This document shows, in pieces, positions 42,473 to 51,713 of a DNA stretch of 64,000 nucleotides. A program made the position numbers and the translations under genes. Source of the stretch: Zunongwangia mangrovi (lineage in GTDB: Bacteria; Bacteroidota; Bacteroidia; Flavobacteriales; Flavobacteriaceae); NCBI RefSeq assembly GCF_900112105.1, contig NZ_FOKV01000002.1, forward strand, positions 186,001 through 250,000, read 5' to 3'. The notes beneath the pieces were generated by a model. The model searched no databases. It saw nothing but the letters and a program-made list of their open reading frames with translations, and was not told the origin of the DNA. Positions within the stretch are counted from its first letter, which is position 1. Every line of letters begins with the position of its first letter.

Positions 42473-44926
42473 CTACACGGGATCTACATTTACGATAACT
42501 CTTACGCTTCTATAAGCTGAAATTGCATTAAAACTAATAAGAATCTTTTGAAGTACAGATTTTGTCTTCCCTAAAGATTGACTCTGCGGAATTTTAAGCA
42601 TGATATTCTTATAATATTCATTTCTAATTCTAGCCACTGGAGGAAATTCTGGTCCTAACACATGCTGGTTAAATACATTTTGCATCGCTTTCGCTATCCA
42701 ATCTGCTGCTTCATTTGTTTTACTGAAATCACGCGATTTTAAACTCAATCGAACTAATCTAAAATAAGGCGGATACTTATAATTGTATCTTTCCTGAAGT
42801 TGCTCTTTATACATCCCCGCATAATCATTAGTAGAAACTTGCTGAATGATCTGGTGATGCGGATTATAACTTTGAATTAAAACCTTACCACGCTTCTTCG
42901 TTCTACCGGCTCTTCCTGCAACCTGAAGCATTAATTGAAAACTTCGTTCGTGCGCTCTAAAATCTGGAAAGTTCAATAGATTATCGGCATTCATAACGCC
43001 TACCAGGTTTACATTTCTAAAATCTAATCCCTTGGTTAGCATTTGTGTTCCTACCAAAATATCGATCTCTAGATCTTCAAAAGCAGTGATGATTTTCTCG
43101 TATCCATGTTTTCCCCTAGTGGTATCCTGATCCATTCTGCCAATTTTATGATCGGGAAACAGCGCTTTTAATTCGGTTTCAATTTGCTCGGTTCCAAAAC
43201 CTTTTGTAGAAACATCATCGCTGTGACAGGCCATACAACGTTGCTGCATCGCGATATGATAACCACAATAATGGCAACGTAATTGATTGCTATGGCTGTG
43301 ATAAGTTAAACTTACATCACAATTAGGACATTGTGGAGAATGCCCGCAGGTATTACATTCTAATATTGGTGAAAATCCTCGCCTATTCTGAAATAATATC
43401 ACCTGCTCACCTTCAGCTAAAGATTCCTCGATCTCTTTCAGCAACCGATCTGAAAAATGCCCCGTCATTCTTTTTTTGCGATGTTTCTCCTTAATATCGA
43501 CAATTTCAATTTCTGGCATTAAGACATCACCAAAACGCCTGGATAATTCAGTAAAACCATATTTATTATGTTCAGCATTAAAATAAGATTCTAGCGAAGG
43601 AGTTGCAGAACCCATTAAGGTTTTAGCTTTAAAAAAATTAGCTAAAACTACGGCGGCATCTCTTGCATGGTATCTTGGAGCAGGATCATATTGCTTAAAC
43701 GTAGCTTCGTGTTCTTCATCGACAATGATCAATCCTAATTGTTGGAACGGTAAAAATATTGCCGATCTGGCGCCAATAACTACTTTAGGATCATCACCGG
43801 CATTAAGCACATTTTGGTAGACCTCTACCCTCTCGTTCATGGAATATTTACTGTGAAAAACTAAAACTTTATCTCCAAAATAAGCCTGAAGTCGGTTTAT
43901 TAACTGCGTGGTAAGCGCAATTTCTGGTAATAAATAAAGTGCTTGTTTCCCTTCGTTTAAAACCTCTTCGATAAGTTTTAGGTAAATTTCAGTTTTACCA
44001 CTGGAAGTTACGCCGTGTAATAAACAAACGGTTTTTTCTTCAAAAGAAGCTTTAATTTGCCCAAAAGCTTTAAGCTGATATTCGTTAAATTCTATATGTT
44101 TTCTGGTAATTTCACCATCAAAACCAACACGATCTTCATTGATATAATATTCCTGAAAAATATTCTTTTTAACCAGACTTTTTAAAGTGGATGCAGTTAC
44201 TTCTGAAGATTTTTGAAGCTCTTTTGCACTAATTGGCTTGGTACTTCTGGCTTTTATGCTGAAATAATTAAGGACGACTTCTCGCTGTTTATGCGCCCTG
44301 GAAAGATTGTCTAAAAGCTGATGCATTGCATCCTCAGATTCGTGATTTTCGTGAAGTTTTATATATCGAACGCGTTTTGGTTTGTATTGCTCGTAAATCT
44401 CCTGACTTAGTACCACAATATCTTTCGCCATTAATCGGTTTAAAACCGGTAAAACCGATTTTCGATCTAATAGTGCTTCGACTTCTTTAATTTTTAAAGA
44501 GGATTGGTTTTGCAAAGCTTCAACCACCAAAAACTCATCGTCCTTAAGCTCAGATTCGATAATTTCCGACTCTTTTTGTAGCTGAACTATACTTTCACTT
44601 TCTAGAATAAATGCTCCGGGTAAAGCCGCTCGCATCACTTCACCTTCAGTACACATATAATAAGAAGCGATCCAACTCCAAAACTTCAGTTGTTGACTAG
44701 TCACCAAAGGAGCTTCATCTAAAATCTGACTAATAGGTTTGGCTTCGTAAACTTCTGGTGCTCGATCGTGCACTTCAGCAATTATCCCTGTGTAAACTTT
44801 TGATTTTCCGAAGGGAACAGCAACACGTATACCTGCTTGTAGAAAATTAGCCTCATCTTTAGAAATACTGTAAGTAAATCTATTATCTAAAGGTAGCGGT
44901 AAAATAACATCTACAAAATGGGACAT
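42473..44926 (-). CDS. priA: Primosomal protein N' (replication restart helicase PriA)
   Basis: 817 residues. N-terminal DNA-binding part, then superfamily 2 helicase motifs: LLHGVTSSGKTEIYLKLI (Walker A), IIVDEEHEATFKQYDP (DEEH box), MGSATPSLESYF, DILVGTQMLTKGLDF and QVAGRAGRTKKRG. A zinc region with paired Cys residues (CNTCGHSPQCPNCDVS, CHYCGYH, CMACHSDD) lies between the helicase motifs, as in PriA. It reloads the replisome at stalled forks. A TATGTTTG -7-like element lies upstream (44967-44974) with no clear -33. Confidence 0.96.
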   Translation of the reverse strand: MSHFVDVILPLPLDNRFTYSISKDEANFLQAGIRVAVPFGKSKVYTGIIAEVHDRAPEVYEAKPISQILDEAPLVTSQQLKFWSWIASYYMCTEGEVMRAALPGAFILESESIVQLQKESEIIESELKDDEFLVVEALQNQSSLKIKEVEALLDRKSVLPVLNRLMAKDIVVLSQEIYEQYKPKRVRYIKLHENHESEDAMHQLLDNLSRAHKQREVVLNYFSIKARSTKPISAKELQKSSEVTASTLKSLVKKNIFQEYYINEDRVGFDGEITRKHIEFNEYQLKAFGQIKASFEEKTVCLLHGVTSSGKTEIYLKLIEEVLNEGKQALYLLPEIALTTQLINRLQAYFGDKVLVFHSKYSMNERVEVYQNVLNAGDDPKVVIGARSAIFLPFQQLGLIIVDEEHEATFKQYDPAPRYHARDAAVVLANFFKAKTLMGSATPSLESYFNAEHNKYGFTELSRRFGDVLMPEIEIVDIKEKHRKKRMTGHFSDRLLKEIEESLAEGEQVILFQNRRGFSPILECNTCGHSPQCPNCDVSLTYHSHSNQLRCHYCGYHIAMQQRCMACHSDDVSTKGFGTEQIETELKALFPDHKIGRMDQDTTRGKHGYEKIITAFEDLEIDILVGTQMLTKGLDFRNVNLVGVMNADNLLNFPDFRAHERSFQLMLQVAGRAGRTKKRGKVLIQSYNPHHQIIQQVSTNDYAGMYKEQLQERYNYKYPPYFRLVRLSLKSRDFSKTNEAADWIAKAMQNVFNQHVLGPEFPPVARIRNEYYKNIMLKIPQSQSLGKTKSVLQKILISFNAISAYRSVRVIVNVDPV

Positions 44927-45000
44927 AAGCTTAGCTATTCTAAAATTGAATTTAAGTTAAGAACAGCAAACATACTATTCTTGATCTTTGAGTAAAAATA

Positions 45001-45029
45001 AAAACCATTCTCGATTAAAGAATGGTTTT
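45001..45029 (-). terminator. Terminator of the nadC-yihY-chalcone isomerase-DUF2147 operon
   Basis: AAAACCATTCT (45001-45011) and AGAATGGTTTT (45019-45029) make a perfect 11-bp stem with a 7-base loop; on the minus strand it is followed by a T-rich run. It lies 55 bases past the DUF2147 stop codon. Confidence 0.8.
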
Positions 45030-45083
45030 TAAAATATTTTAATAATTGGCCAAAATTAGCCATTTTTTGATATGCTTTTTAGA

Positions 45084-45521
45084 TCATTCGGCGCGTTCCC
45101 AGGTCATCGTTTTATAGAAAAAAGCAACATAACCTCTTACATTTAACATATCTGGATTATCTTCGTCTACCCAAATTTTTACTTTGTAAACTTTACCAGA
45201 TTTAGGATTAATGATTTCCCCACCAGCGTAATGATCGCCTTCTTTTTTTAAGCCGTGCATTAATTGCAAACCTTCTATTGGTTTGTCTTTTAGCGCTCCT
45301 TTACATTCTGTACAAAGTTTATCGCGATCTTCTTCTTTGGTTATTCTAAGCACTTTACCGCAAACTTCGCCATCTTCTTTTTTAAAGATCTTTACGATCG
45401 AATTTACTTTTCCTTCGTCGTTAGTACATTTCCATTTCCCGAAAACGTCGTCTTGCGCATAAACACTATTAAGCGCTGCAAAGGCAATAAAGAATACGGA
45501 AAATAAAATATACTTTTTCAT
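45084..45521 (-). CDS. Secreted DUF2147 domain protein
   Basis: 145 residues. A signal peptide (MKKYILFSVFFIAFAALNSVYAQ) is followed by FGKWKCTNDEGKVNSIVKIFKKEDG, GKVLRI, LCTECKGALKDKPIEGLQLM, ILNPKSGKVY-like INPKSGKVYKVKIWVDE and LNVRGYVAFFYKTMTWERAE, the conserved blocks of DUF2147. The two Cys in CTEC may form a disulfide or bind metal. Biochemical role unknown. It starts 1 base after the chalcone-isomerase-like gene, so both are periplasmic products of one operon. Confidence 0.88.
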   Translation of the reverse strand: MKKYILFSVFFIAFAALNSVYAQDDVFGKWKCTNDEGKVNSIVKIFKKEDGEVCGKVLRITKEEDRDKLCTECKGALKDKPIEGLQLMHGLKKEGDHYAGGEIINPKSGKVYKVKIWVDEDNPDMLNVRGYVAFFYKTMTWERAE

Positions 45522-45522
45522 C

Positions 45523-46083
45523 TTATAAATTTAACATTGCTTCTTTTAAATCGTCTTCGGCAGGTTTTTTAGAAAGCCAAATACCAAATAATGCTTTTTT
45601 AAATGCCATTCCTTTAATAGTACCTTTTTCTTCTCCGTTTTTATAAGAGATCACTCCGGTACCGGGAATATAAACTAAATCGAAAACATCGTCTTTTTTG
45701 ATCTCGTCACTAAAAAAACCTTTAAATTTTTTAATTTCTGAAGCTAAAGGAGCGGTATTTCCATTGGTCGAATTTTCGAAACCTTCGTTCACGGCATCGA
45801 CCATTTTATTACTTGTTATTAATTTTGAAACAATATGAAGTTTAATAGCCATTGGCTTATCTGCACTCATTATTTGCTTCTCATCACTACTTTTTTCCTG
45901 AAGGTATAATCCCCCTGCGTAAAGATCGATCCAAAATTTTTCACGAACTCCTGCTCCATTCAATTTTAATGATTCTCCTTTAAATTCTACTGAATTTGGT
46001 AAAGAAACTCCACCAACTTCGGTTTGTGCACTCAACATCGTTACCGAGCATAATGCAACGAAAAGTAACATATACTTTTTCAT
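45523..46083 (-). CDS. Secreted chalcone isomerase-like protein
   Basis: 186 residues with signal peptide MKKYMLLFVALCSVTMLSAQ. VGGVSLPNSVEFKGESLKLNGAGVREKFWIDLYAGGLYL is the chalcone-isomerase-fold beginning, and FFSDEIKKDDVFDLVYIPGTGV and FKKALFGIWLSKKP follow. Bacterial members of this family are not known to make flavonoids and may bind fatty acids or other hydrophobic ligands (family knowledge). Third gene of the nadC operon, 28 bases after the YihY gene. Confidence 0.88.
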   Translation of the reverse strand: MKKYMLLFVALCSVTMLSAQTEVGGVSLPNSVEFKGESLKLNGAGVREKFWIDLYAGGLYLQEKSSDEKQIMSADKPMAIKLHIVSKLITSNKMVDAVNEGFENSTNGNTAPLASEIKKFKGFFSDEIKKDDVFDLVYIPGTGVISYKNGEEKGTIKGMAFKKALFGIWLSKKPAEDDLKEAMLNL

Positions 46084-46111
46084 TTTTTGTGTAGTTTAAG
46101 TTAAAATAAAT

Positions 46112-47044
46112 TTATTTAAAATTTTTCTTCAGTTTTATCAGCGAGGCATTAAGTTCAAACCCCAACAGAAGAATATTAGCATTTAACCAAATATACACCA
46201 TTAAAATTAACAATGCTCCAATAGAACCGTACAATTCGTTATAATTTGAAAAATTTTCAATATATAATCCAAATAAAAATGAGGTGATTAAAGTCAAAAT
46301 TGTGGTGAAAAATGCACCTACAGAGAAAAATCTAGCCTGTCGTGCTTCTTTTGTTCCGAAGTAATAAAGCGTTGCAACGGCGATATAAATAAGTACCACT
46401 AACGCAATATATTTCACTACTCCGGTTCCTGTACCATCATTCGAAATTAATCCATATTCACTTAGATCTTCTACGGCATAGGTTAAATAGACTACCAATA
46501 TTACGGTAAGAAGCAAAAGGAATGCCAAAACGAGCGAAACACCAATTGCAACGATATATTGCCTAACTAAAGATCTTTTAATATTAGTATGGTAAGAAAA
46601 CTCGAAACCAGTAAAAATAGCGTTTACCCCATTGGTCATTAAAAAAATAGAAAGTATAAAAGAAAAAGACAGCAAGCCGGCACGAGGATTATTAGCAATA
46701 TCTGCAAAAATATCTCCTAAATATTCCTGCGTTTCCGGCGGTAAAAGCGTGTCTATAAAAAGTAAAAATTTTATCCTGAAATCGTCGATGACATTCAGAT
46801 CTTCCACATAAGGAATCAAATTGAAGATAAATAACAAATAAGGAAACAAAGCCATAAAAAAACTAAAAGCGATGGCACTGGCCCTTGTAGAAAAAGTACC
46901 ATGTATAATCCCGCCACTATAAATATCCCATAAATGATAGAGCGAAAGCCCATCTGTTCCCGGTATAGTTACCTTGCTCGATGTTCTTTTCCACCAATCT
47001 GAGACATTATCCAGTTTAGTTGTTATCGCCTCGAGTATCGACAT
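46112..47044 (-). CDS. YihY/BrkB family inner-membrane protein
   Basis: 310 residues with six hydrophobic helices. GTFSTRASAIAFSFFMALFPYLLFI is the YihY signature, with TGFEFSYHTNIKRSLVRQY and ELYGSIGALLILMVYIWLNANILLLGFELNASL near the end. The family was once called RNase BN by mistake; its function is still unclear. It begins 3 bases after nadC. Confidence 0.9.
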   Translation of the reverse strand: MSILEAITTKLDNVSDWWKRTSSKVTIPGTDGLSLYHLWDIYSGGIIHGTFSTRASAIAFSFFMALFPYLLFIFNLIPYVEDLNVIDDFRIKFLLFIDTLLPPETQEYLGDIFADIANNPRAGLLSFSFILSIFLMTNGVNAIFTGFEFSYHTNIKRSLVRQYIVAIGVSLVLAFLLLLTVILVVYLTYAVEDLSEYGLISNDGTGTGVVKYIALVVLIYIAVATLYYFGTKEARQARFFSVGAFFTTILTLITSFLFGLYIENFSNYNELYGSIGALLILMVYIWLNANILLLGFELNASLIKLKKNFK

Positions 47045-47047
47045 ATT

Positions 47048-47905
47048 TTACATAGCTTTTAAGCTAAGATCCATATTATAAACCGAATGAGTTAAAGCGC
47101 CGCTCGAAATATAATCCACACCACATTCGGCATATTTCTTGGCGGTTTCTAAAGTAATCCCGCCACTAGATTCGGTTAAACACTGGTCTCCGATAAGTTT
47201 GACCGCTTTTTTTGTTTCAGCATAATCAAAATTATCGATTAGGATTCGGTATACGCCACCTTCAGCTAAAATTTCTTCGATTTCTTTCATATCCCGGGCT
47301 TCTACAATGATCTTAAGATCAAGATTGTTAGTTTCCAGATACTTTTTTGTTTTCTGAATAGCTTGTGCAACACCACCTGCAAAATCGATATGATTATCCT
47401 TTAACATGATCATATCATAAAGTGCAAATCGATGATTTTCTCCACCACCAATTTTTACGGCCCATTTTTCTAAAGCACGAATTCCCGGTGTAGTTTTTCT
47501 GGTATCAAGAATTTTGGTGCCGGTTCCTTCCAACTTATCTACAAATTCTTTGGTTTTGGTAGCGATAGCACTCATACGTTGCATAGCATTAAGTACTAAT
47601 CGTTCTGCCTTTAAAATAGATTGCGAAGCAGCTTCAACATAAAAAGCAACATCACCTTTCTTCACTTTTTGGCCATCATTTATTTTGATATCCAGCTTAA
47701 CTTCAGGATCTACAAATTCAAAAACTTTTTTAGCGAAATCTACGCCGGCTAAAATACCATTGTCTTTAACTAAAAGTTGCGCTTTTCCCTTAGCATCGGC
47801 AGGAATACAAGCCAGTGAACTGTGATCGCCATCACCAATATCTTCTCTTATTGCGTTGGTTATGATTAATTCAATTTCTTTTTCAAATTGTGCTGCTGAG
47901 ATCAT
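47048..47905 (-). CDS. nadC: Nicotinate-nucleotide pyrophosphorylase (carboxylating)
   Basis: 285 residues. DIGDGDHSSLACIPADAKG, the phosphoribosyl-binding LNAMQRMSAIATKTKEFVD, the KxxDTRKTTPGIRALEKWAVKIGGGENHRFALYDMIMLKDNH block and SSGGITLETAKKYAECGVDYISSGALTHS identify quinolinate phosphoribosyltransferase of NAD synthesis. A TTG upstream (47911) is ignored for ATG 47905. First gene of its operon and divergent from rlmH with 51 bases between. Confidence 0.95.
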   Translation of the reverse strand: MISAAQFEKEIELIITNAIREDIGDGDHSSLACIPADAKGKAQLLVKDNGILAGVDFAKKVFEFVDPEVKLDIKINDGQKVKKGDVAFYVEAASQSILKAERLVLNAMQRMSAIATKTKEFVDKLEGTGTKILDTRKTTPGIRALEKWAVKIGGGENHRFALYDMIMLKDNHIDFAGGVAQAIQKTKKYLETNNLDLKIIVEARDMKEIEEILAEGGVYRILIDNFDYAETKKAVKLIGDQCLTESSGGITLETAKKYAECGVDYISSGALTHSVYNMDLSLKAM

Positions 47906-47956
47906 TTGCAATACTTATTTTTGTAAATGTAGGAAAGTCTGCGCTAAATATACCGA

Positions 47957-48430
47957 ATGACGATAAAATTACTCTGCATAGGAAAAACCGATAGCAAGGA
48001 ATTACAAAAGCTAATCGAGGTCTATCTAAAACGGCTTCAGTTTTATACAAAATTTGAAATCGATGTGATTCCAGATCTAAAAAAGGCTAAAAATTTAGAC
48101 GAAAATCAGCAAAAATCGAAAGAAGGCGAATTGATTCTTAATAAAGTACAAACTTCAGATTATTTAGTGCTTTTGGATGAAAACGGAAAACAATTTTCTT
48201 CGGAAGCTTTTTCAGAATACCTTCAGAAAAGAATGAATAGCGGCTTAAAACAACTCATTTTTGTTATTGGCGGCCCTTACGGATTTTCTGAAGCGGTGTA
48301 TCAACGCGCCAATGGTAAAATATCTCTATCCAAAATGACGTTCTCTCACCAGATGGTACGACTTTTTGTAACCGAACAAATTTACCGCGGCTTTACCATC
48401 TTAAAAAACGAACCCTATCACCACAGATAA
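47957..48430 (+). CDS. rlmH: 23S rRNA pseudouridine-1915 N3-methyltransferase
   Basis: 157 residues, family length. MTIKLLCIGKTDSKELQKLIEVYLKRL at the start, LLDENGKQFSSEAFSEYLQ, the SAM-binding knot IFVIGGPYGFSEAVY and the end HQMVRLFVTEQIYRGFTILKNEPYHHR are all typical of RlmH (SPOUT class). It acts on the complete ribosome. The rdgB-like gene starts 5 bases later. Confidence 0.96.
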   Translation: MTIKLLCIGKTDSKELQKLIEVYLKRLQFYTKFEIDVIPDLKKAKNLDENQQKSKEGELILNKVQTSDYLVLLDENGKQFSSEAFSEYLQKRMNSGLKQLIFVIGGPYGFSEAVYQRANGKISLSKMTFSHQMVRLFVTEQIYRGFTILKNEPYHHR

Positions 48431-48435
48431 TATAC

Positions 48436-49008
48436 ATGGAATTAGTATTTGCAACTCACAATCAAAATAAATTTAAAGAAATCGAAGCGATGCTTCCAGA
48501 TCACATCACCTTATTATCCTTAGATGATATTGGCTGTACTGAGGATATTGCTGAAACCGCCGATACCATTGATGGTAACGCTATTTTAAAAGCAGAATAT
48601 GTTCGCCATCGTTATGGCTACAATTGTTTTGCAGATGATACAGGTCTTGAAGTGGATGCACTGGCAGGAGCTCCCGGAGTATATTCTGCTCGTTATGCCG
48701 GGGAACAAAAAGATGATAAAGCGAATGTTGCTAAACTTCTAGATCAACTTAAAGATAAAGAAAGCAGGAAAGCACATTTTAAAACTGTGATCGCCCTAAA
48801 TTTAAAAGACAACGAAAACCTGTTTACAGGTATTTGCAAAGGTGAAATTATCGAGGAACGTCGCGGCGAAAAGGGCTTTGGATACGATCCTGTTTTTATT
48901 CCTGAAGGCTACGATCGTACTTTTGCTGAAATGGAAATGAAAGAAAAAGCTGAAATTAGCCATCGTGGCAAGGCTTTCAAGGCTTTAATGGAGTATCTTT
49001 CCAAATAA
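48436..49008 (+). CDS. rdgB: Non-canonical purine NTP pyrophosphatase (RdgB/HAM1)
   Basis: 190 residues. MELVFATHNQNKFKEIEAML, CFADDTGLEVDALAGAPGVYSARYAG, GEIIEERRGEKGFGYDPVFIPEGYDRTFAEM and AEISHRGKAFKAL are the complete HAM1/ITPase signature, including the catalytic Asp-Asp. It hydrolyses dITP and XTP and keeps them out of DNA and RNA. It forms a short operon with rlmH. Confidence 0.95.
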   Translation: MELVFATHNQNKFKEIEAMLPDHITLLSLDDIGCTEDIAETADTIDGNAILKAEYVRHRYGYNCFADDTGLEVDALAGAPGVYSARYAGEQKDDKANVAKLLDQLKDKESRKAHFKTVIALNLKDNENLFTGICKGEIIEERRGEKGFGYDPVFIPEGYDRTFAEMEMKEKAEISHRGKAFKALMEYLSK

Positions 49009-49032
49009 AAGAGGAATTAAAAATATAATGTG

Positions 49033-49068
49033 ATAAGCTGTAAACTAATACGTACATTTGCAGCTTAT
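49033..49068 (+). promoter_or_regulatory. Candidate promoter and operator of the DEAD-box helicase gene
   Basis: TACATTTG (49053-49060) matches the -7 element but no TTTG is found at -33. An 8-bp inverted repeat ATAAGCTG (49033-49040) / CAGCTTAT (49061-49068) encloses the -7 element with 20 bases between the arms. It may bind a regulator or, as RNA, form part of the leader control. Confidence 0.4.
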
Positions 49069-49079
49069 TAAATTTTATA

Positions 49080-50882
49080 ATGAATAAATTTCAAGAATTA
49101 GGTTTAAATTCCTCTATTTTAAAAGCTATTGAAGACATGGGCTTTGAAAGTCCTAGTGAAGTACAGGAAAAAACCATCCCCATTTTATTAGACGAAGAGA
49201 CCGATATGGTTGCCTTAGCCCAGACCGGGACAGGAAAGACGGCAGCTTTTGGTTTCCCTTTGATTCAGAAAATAGACCCGAAATCAAAGCACACACAGGC
49301 ATTAATTTTATCTCCTACCAGAGAATTATGCCTCCAAATTACAAACGAACTAAAGAATTACTCTAAATACGAGCCTTCATTACATCCGGTAGCGGTTTAT
49401 GGTGGAGCAAGTATTACAGAACAGGCAAAGCAAATAGAGCGCGGTGCCCAGATCATTGTTGCAACTCCTGGGAGAATGCAGGATATGATAAGACGTAAAC
49501 TTACCGATATCTCAAGAATCGAGTATTGCGTTTTAGATGAAGCAGATGAAATGTTGAATATGGGATTTTATGAAGATATCACTTCTATCCTATCTCATAC
49601 TCCTAAAGAGAAGAACACCTGGTTATTCTCTGCAACAATGCCTAAAGAAGTGGCAACGATCGCTAAGAAGTTTATGCGTAGTCCTATCGAGGTTACCGTT
49701 GGTAGCAAAAACATGGGATCTACTAACGTATCGCACGAATTTTACCTGGTAAATGCACGTGATCGATATGCAGCTTTAAAACGTTTAGCTGATACTAATC
49801 CAGATATTTTCTCGGTTATCTTTTGCCGAACTAAAAGAGATACGCAAAAAGTTGCAGAGCGTTTAATCGAAGATGGTTATTCTGCTGCTGCATTACACGG
49901 AGATTTAAGTCAGAATCAACGTGATTTGGTGATGAAGTCTTTTAGAACTCGCCAAATCCAAATGTTGGTGGCTACAGATGTTGCTGCCAGAGGTATTGAT
50001 GTAGACGATATTACTCACGTAATAAACTATCAATTACCAGACGAAGTAGAGACCTATACACACCGTAGTGGTCGTACTGGTCGTGCCGGTAAAACTGGTA
50101 CTTCGATGGTAATCGTTTCTAAAAGTGAACTTCGAAAAATTAAAAGTATCGAGCGTATCATCAAACAATCTTTTGATGAGAAGCAGTTACCAGACGGTAA
50201 AGATATTTGCAAAGTGCAGCTATTGCATTTAGCTAATGATATTAAGAATACAGAGATCAATCACGATATCGATGAATATCTTCCTAATATCAATAAAGTA
50301 TTGGAAGACTTCAGTAAAGAAGAACTAATTAAAAAGTTCTTTTCTGTTGAATTTACTAGGTTCTCTAATTATTATAAAAAAGCGAATGATCTTGCTCCAG
50401 TTAGTGGTGGAGCTAATGTAGATCTAGATCCAAACTCTACCCGTTACTTTATGAACGTTGGTAAGAAAGATGGATTTGATTGGATGAGCTTAAAAGATTT
50501 CCTTAAAGACGCTTTACAATTGGGTAAAGATGGAGTATTTAAGGTAGATGTAAAAGACAGCTTTTCATTCTTTAATACTGAAAATTCTGAAACCGATAAA
50601 GTTCTTACCGCATTTAATGATTTTGAATATCAGGGAAGAAGAATTAACGTAGAAATCACCAAAAACTCAAATAGTAGCGGTGGTAATGGCGGTCGCAGAC
50701 GTAAAGGTCGTAAAGGCGGCGGTGGCGGCTTTGGAAAAAGCGATTTTAAATCTGGCGGTAAGGGGAGATCACGCTCAAAAGACGGAAGAGATTCTGGATT
50801 TAAAGGCAAGAAATCCAAAGGCTCTGGGAGTCGTGGTAAGAATATAGAAAATTCGATAAAAAGGAGAAAATCTAAAAAATAA
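49080..50882 (+). CDS. DEAD-box RNA helicase with DbpA-type RNA-binding domain and basic tail
   Basis: 600 residues. Q motif FESPSEVQEKTIP, Walker A AQTGTGKTAAF, PTRELCLQI, GGASI, TPGRM, VLDEADEML, SATMP, and in the second lobe VIFCRTKRDTQKVAERL, TDVAARGIDVDDI and HRSGRTGRAG. Residues about 430-530 look like the DbpA RNA-binding domain; the last 70 residues are a Gly/Lys/Arg/Ser-rich disordered tail (GGNGGRRRKGRKGGGGGFG). DeaD/CsdA-like proteins unwind RNA in ribosome assembly and cold adaptation. It follows rdgB after 71 bases. Confidence 0.93.
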   Translation: MNKFQELGLNSSILKAIEDMGFESPSEVQEKTIPILLDEETDMVALAQTGTGKTAAFGFPLIQKIDPKSKHTQALILSPTRELCLQITNELKNYSKYEPSLHPVAVYGGASITEQAKQIERGAQIIVATPGRMQDMIRRKLTDISRIEYCVLDEADEMLNMGFYEDITSILSHTPKEKNTWLFSATMPKEVATIAKKFMRSPIEVTVGSKNMGSTNVSHEFYLVNARDRYAALKRLADTNPDIFSVIFCRTKRDTQKVAERLIEDGYSAAALHGDLSQNQRDLVMKSFRTRQIQMLVATDVAARGIDVDDITHVINYQLPDEVETYTHRSGRTGRAGKTGTSMVIVSKSELRKIKSIERIIKQSFDEKQLPDGKDICKVQLLHLANDIKNTEINHDIDEYLPNINKVLEDFSKEELIKKFFSVEFTRFSNYYKKANDLAPVSGGANVDLDPNSTRYFMNVGKKDGFDWMSLKDFLKDALQLGKDGVFKVDVKDSFSFFNTENSETDKVLTAFNDFEYQGRRINVEITKNSNSSGGNGGRRRKGRKGGGGGFGKSDFKSGGKGRSRSKDGRDSGFKGKKSKGSGSRGKNIENSIKRRKSKK

Positions 50883-50948
50883 GCTAGGTTTAAGCCTATT
50901 TTGGCATCATTTTTTAGAATGATTTTTATATTTTAGGCCCCAAGATTT

Positions 50949-51713
50949 ATGAAGCAGTTAGTTACTTTTATATTTTCAGTATTTTTTGTTTGTCAACTGG
51001 CAAGCGCTCAGGATATTATTTCGGGAACCGTGATGAACGCGGCTAACGATGTACCTTTAGAAAATGTTCATATTGTAAATTTGAACCAGGTAAAAGGAAG
51101 TACTTCTGAAGAAGATGGTTCTTTTGAGATCCATGCTACAGCAAACGATACTTTATATTTTACTTATTTAGGATTCAAATCTATTAAAGTAAGAGTAACT
51201 AACGACTGGTTAAAATATGGTAATGTAAAAGTGAAAATGACCGAGGTTGGTATCGCTTTAGAAGAAGTTACCGTTAGCGACGTAAAACTTACCGGATATC
51301 TTGAAATTGATGCTAAGAATATTCCGATTTACGAAAATAAGAGATATAGTATTTCCGGCCTTAATATAGGATATGAGGCCGGAGGTTCTTCTCCAAGTGC
51401 ATTTAATAAAGTTGTTGGTTCTATATTTAATCCTGCAGATGCGCTTAATAATCTCTTTAGCCGAAGAGAGCGACAATTACGCAAGCTTAGACAAATGAAG
51501 GAAGACGAAAGTATTCGTGACCTTTTAGGTTCTAAATACAATAGAGAAACCCTAAGCGCCATGTTACAACTAAGTAAAGCTGAAATTGAAGAAGTTTTAA
51601 GTAGGTGTAATTATTCTGAAGATTTTGTAAATACTGCTACAGATCTTCAAATTCTTGATGCCATTAGCGGATGCTGGGAAGAATATAAATTACTTCAGCG
51701 AAACAAGAATTAA
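50949..51713 (+). CDS. Secreted carboxypeptidase-like regulatory-domain protein
   Basis: 254 residues. Signal peptide MKQLVTFIFSVFFVCQLASAQ, then a CarboxypepD_reg-like beta sandwich at about residues 24-95 (ISGTVMNAANDVPLENVHIV, GSTSEEDGSFEI, LYFTYLGFKSIKVRV), the plug-preceding domain seen in TonB-dependent receptors. The remaining part is helical and charged (RRERQLRKLRQMKEDESIRDL) without a barrel. Function unknown; a cell-envelope role in Bacteroidetes is likely. Confidence 0.82.
   Translation: MKQLVTFIFSVFFVCQLASAQDIISGTVMNAANDVPLENVHIVNLNQVKGSTSEEDGSFEIHATANDTLYFTYLGFKSIKVRVTNDWLKYGNVKVKMTEVGIALEEVTVSDVKLTGYLEIDAKNIPIYENKRYSISGLNIGYEAGGSSPSAFNKVVGSIFNPADALNNLFSRRERQLRKLRQMKEDESIRDLLGSKYNRETLSAMLQLSKAEIEEVLSRCNYSEDFVNTATDLQILDAISGCWEEYKLLQRNKN

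Noticed and set aside
45523-46083. Flavonoid pathway from tyrosine ammonia-lyase plus chalcone isomerase
   Set aside because: The chalcone-isomerase-like protein is a secreted member of a bacterial family in another operon 28 kb away, and no chalcone synthase is present.
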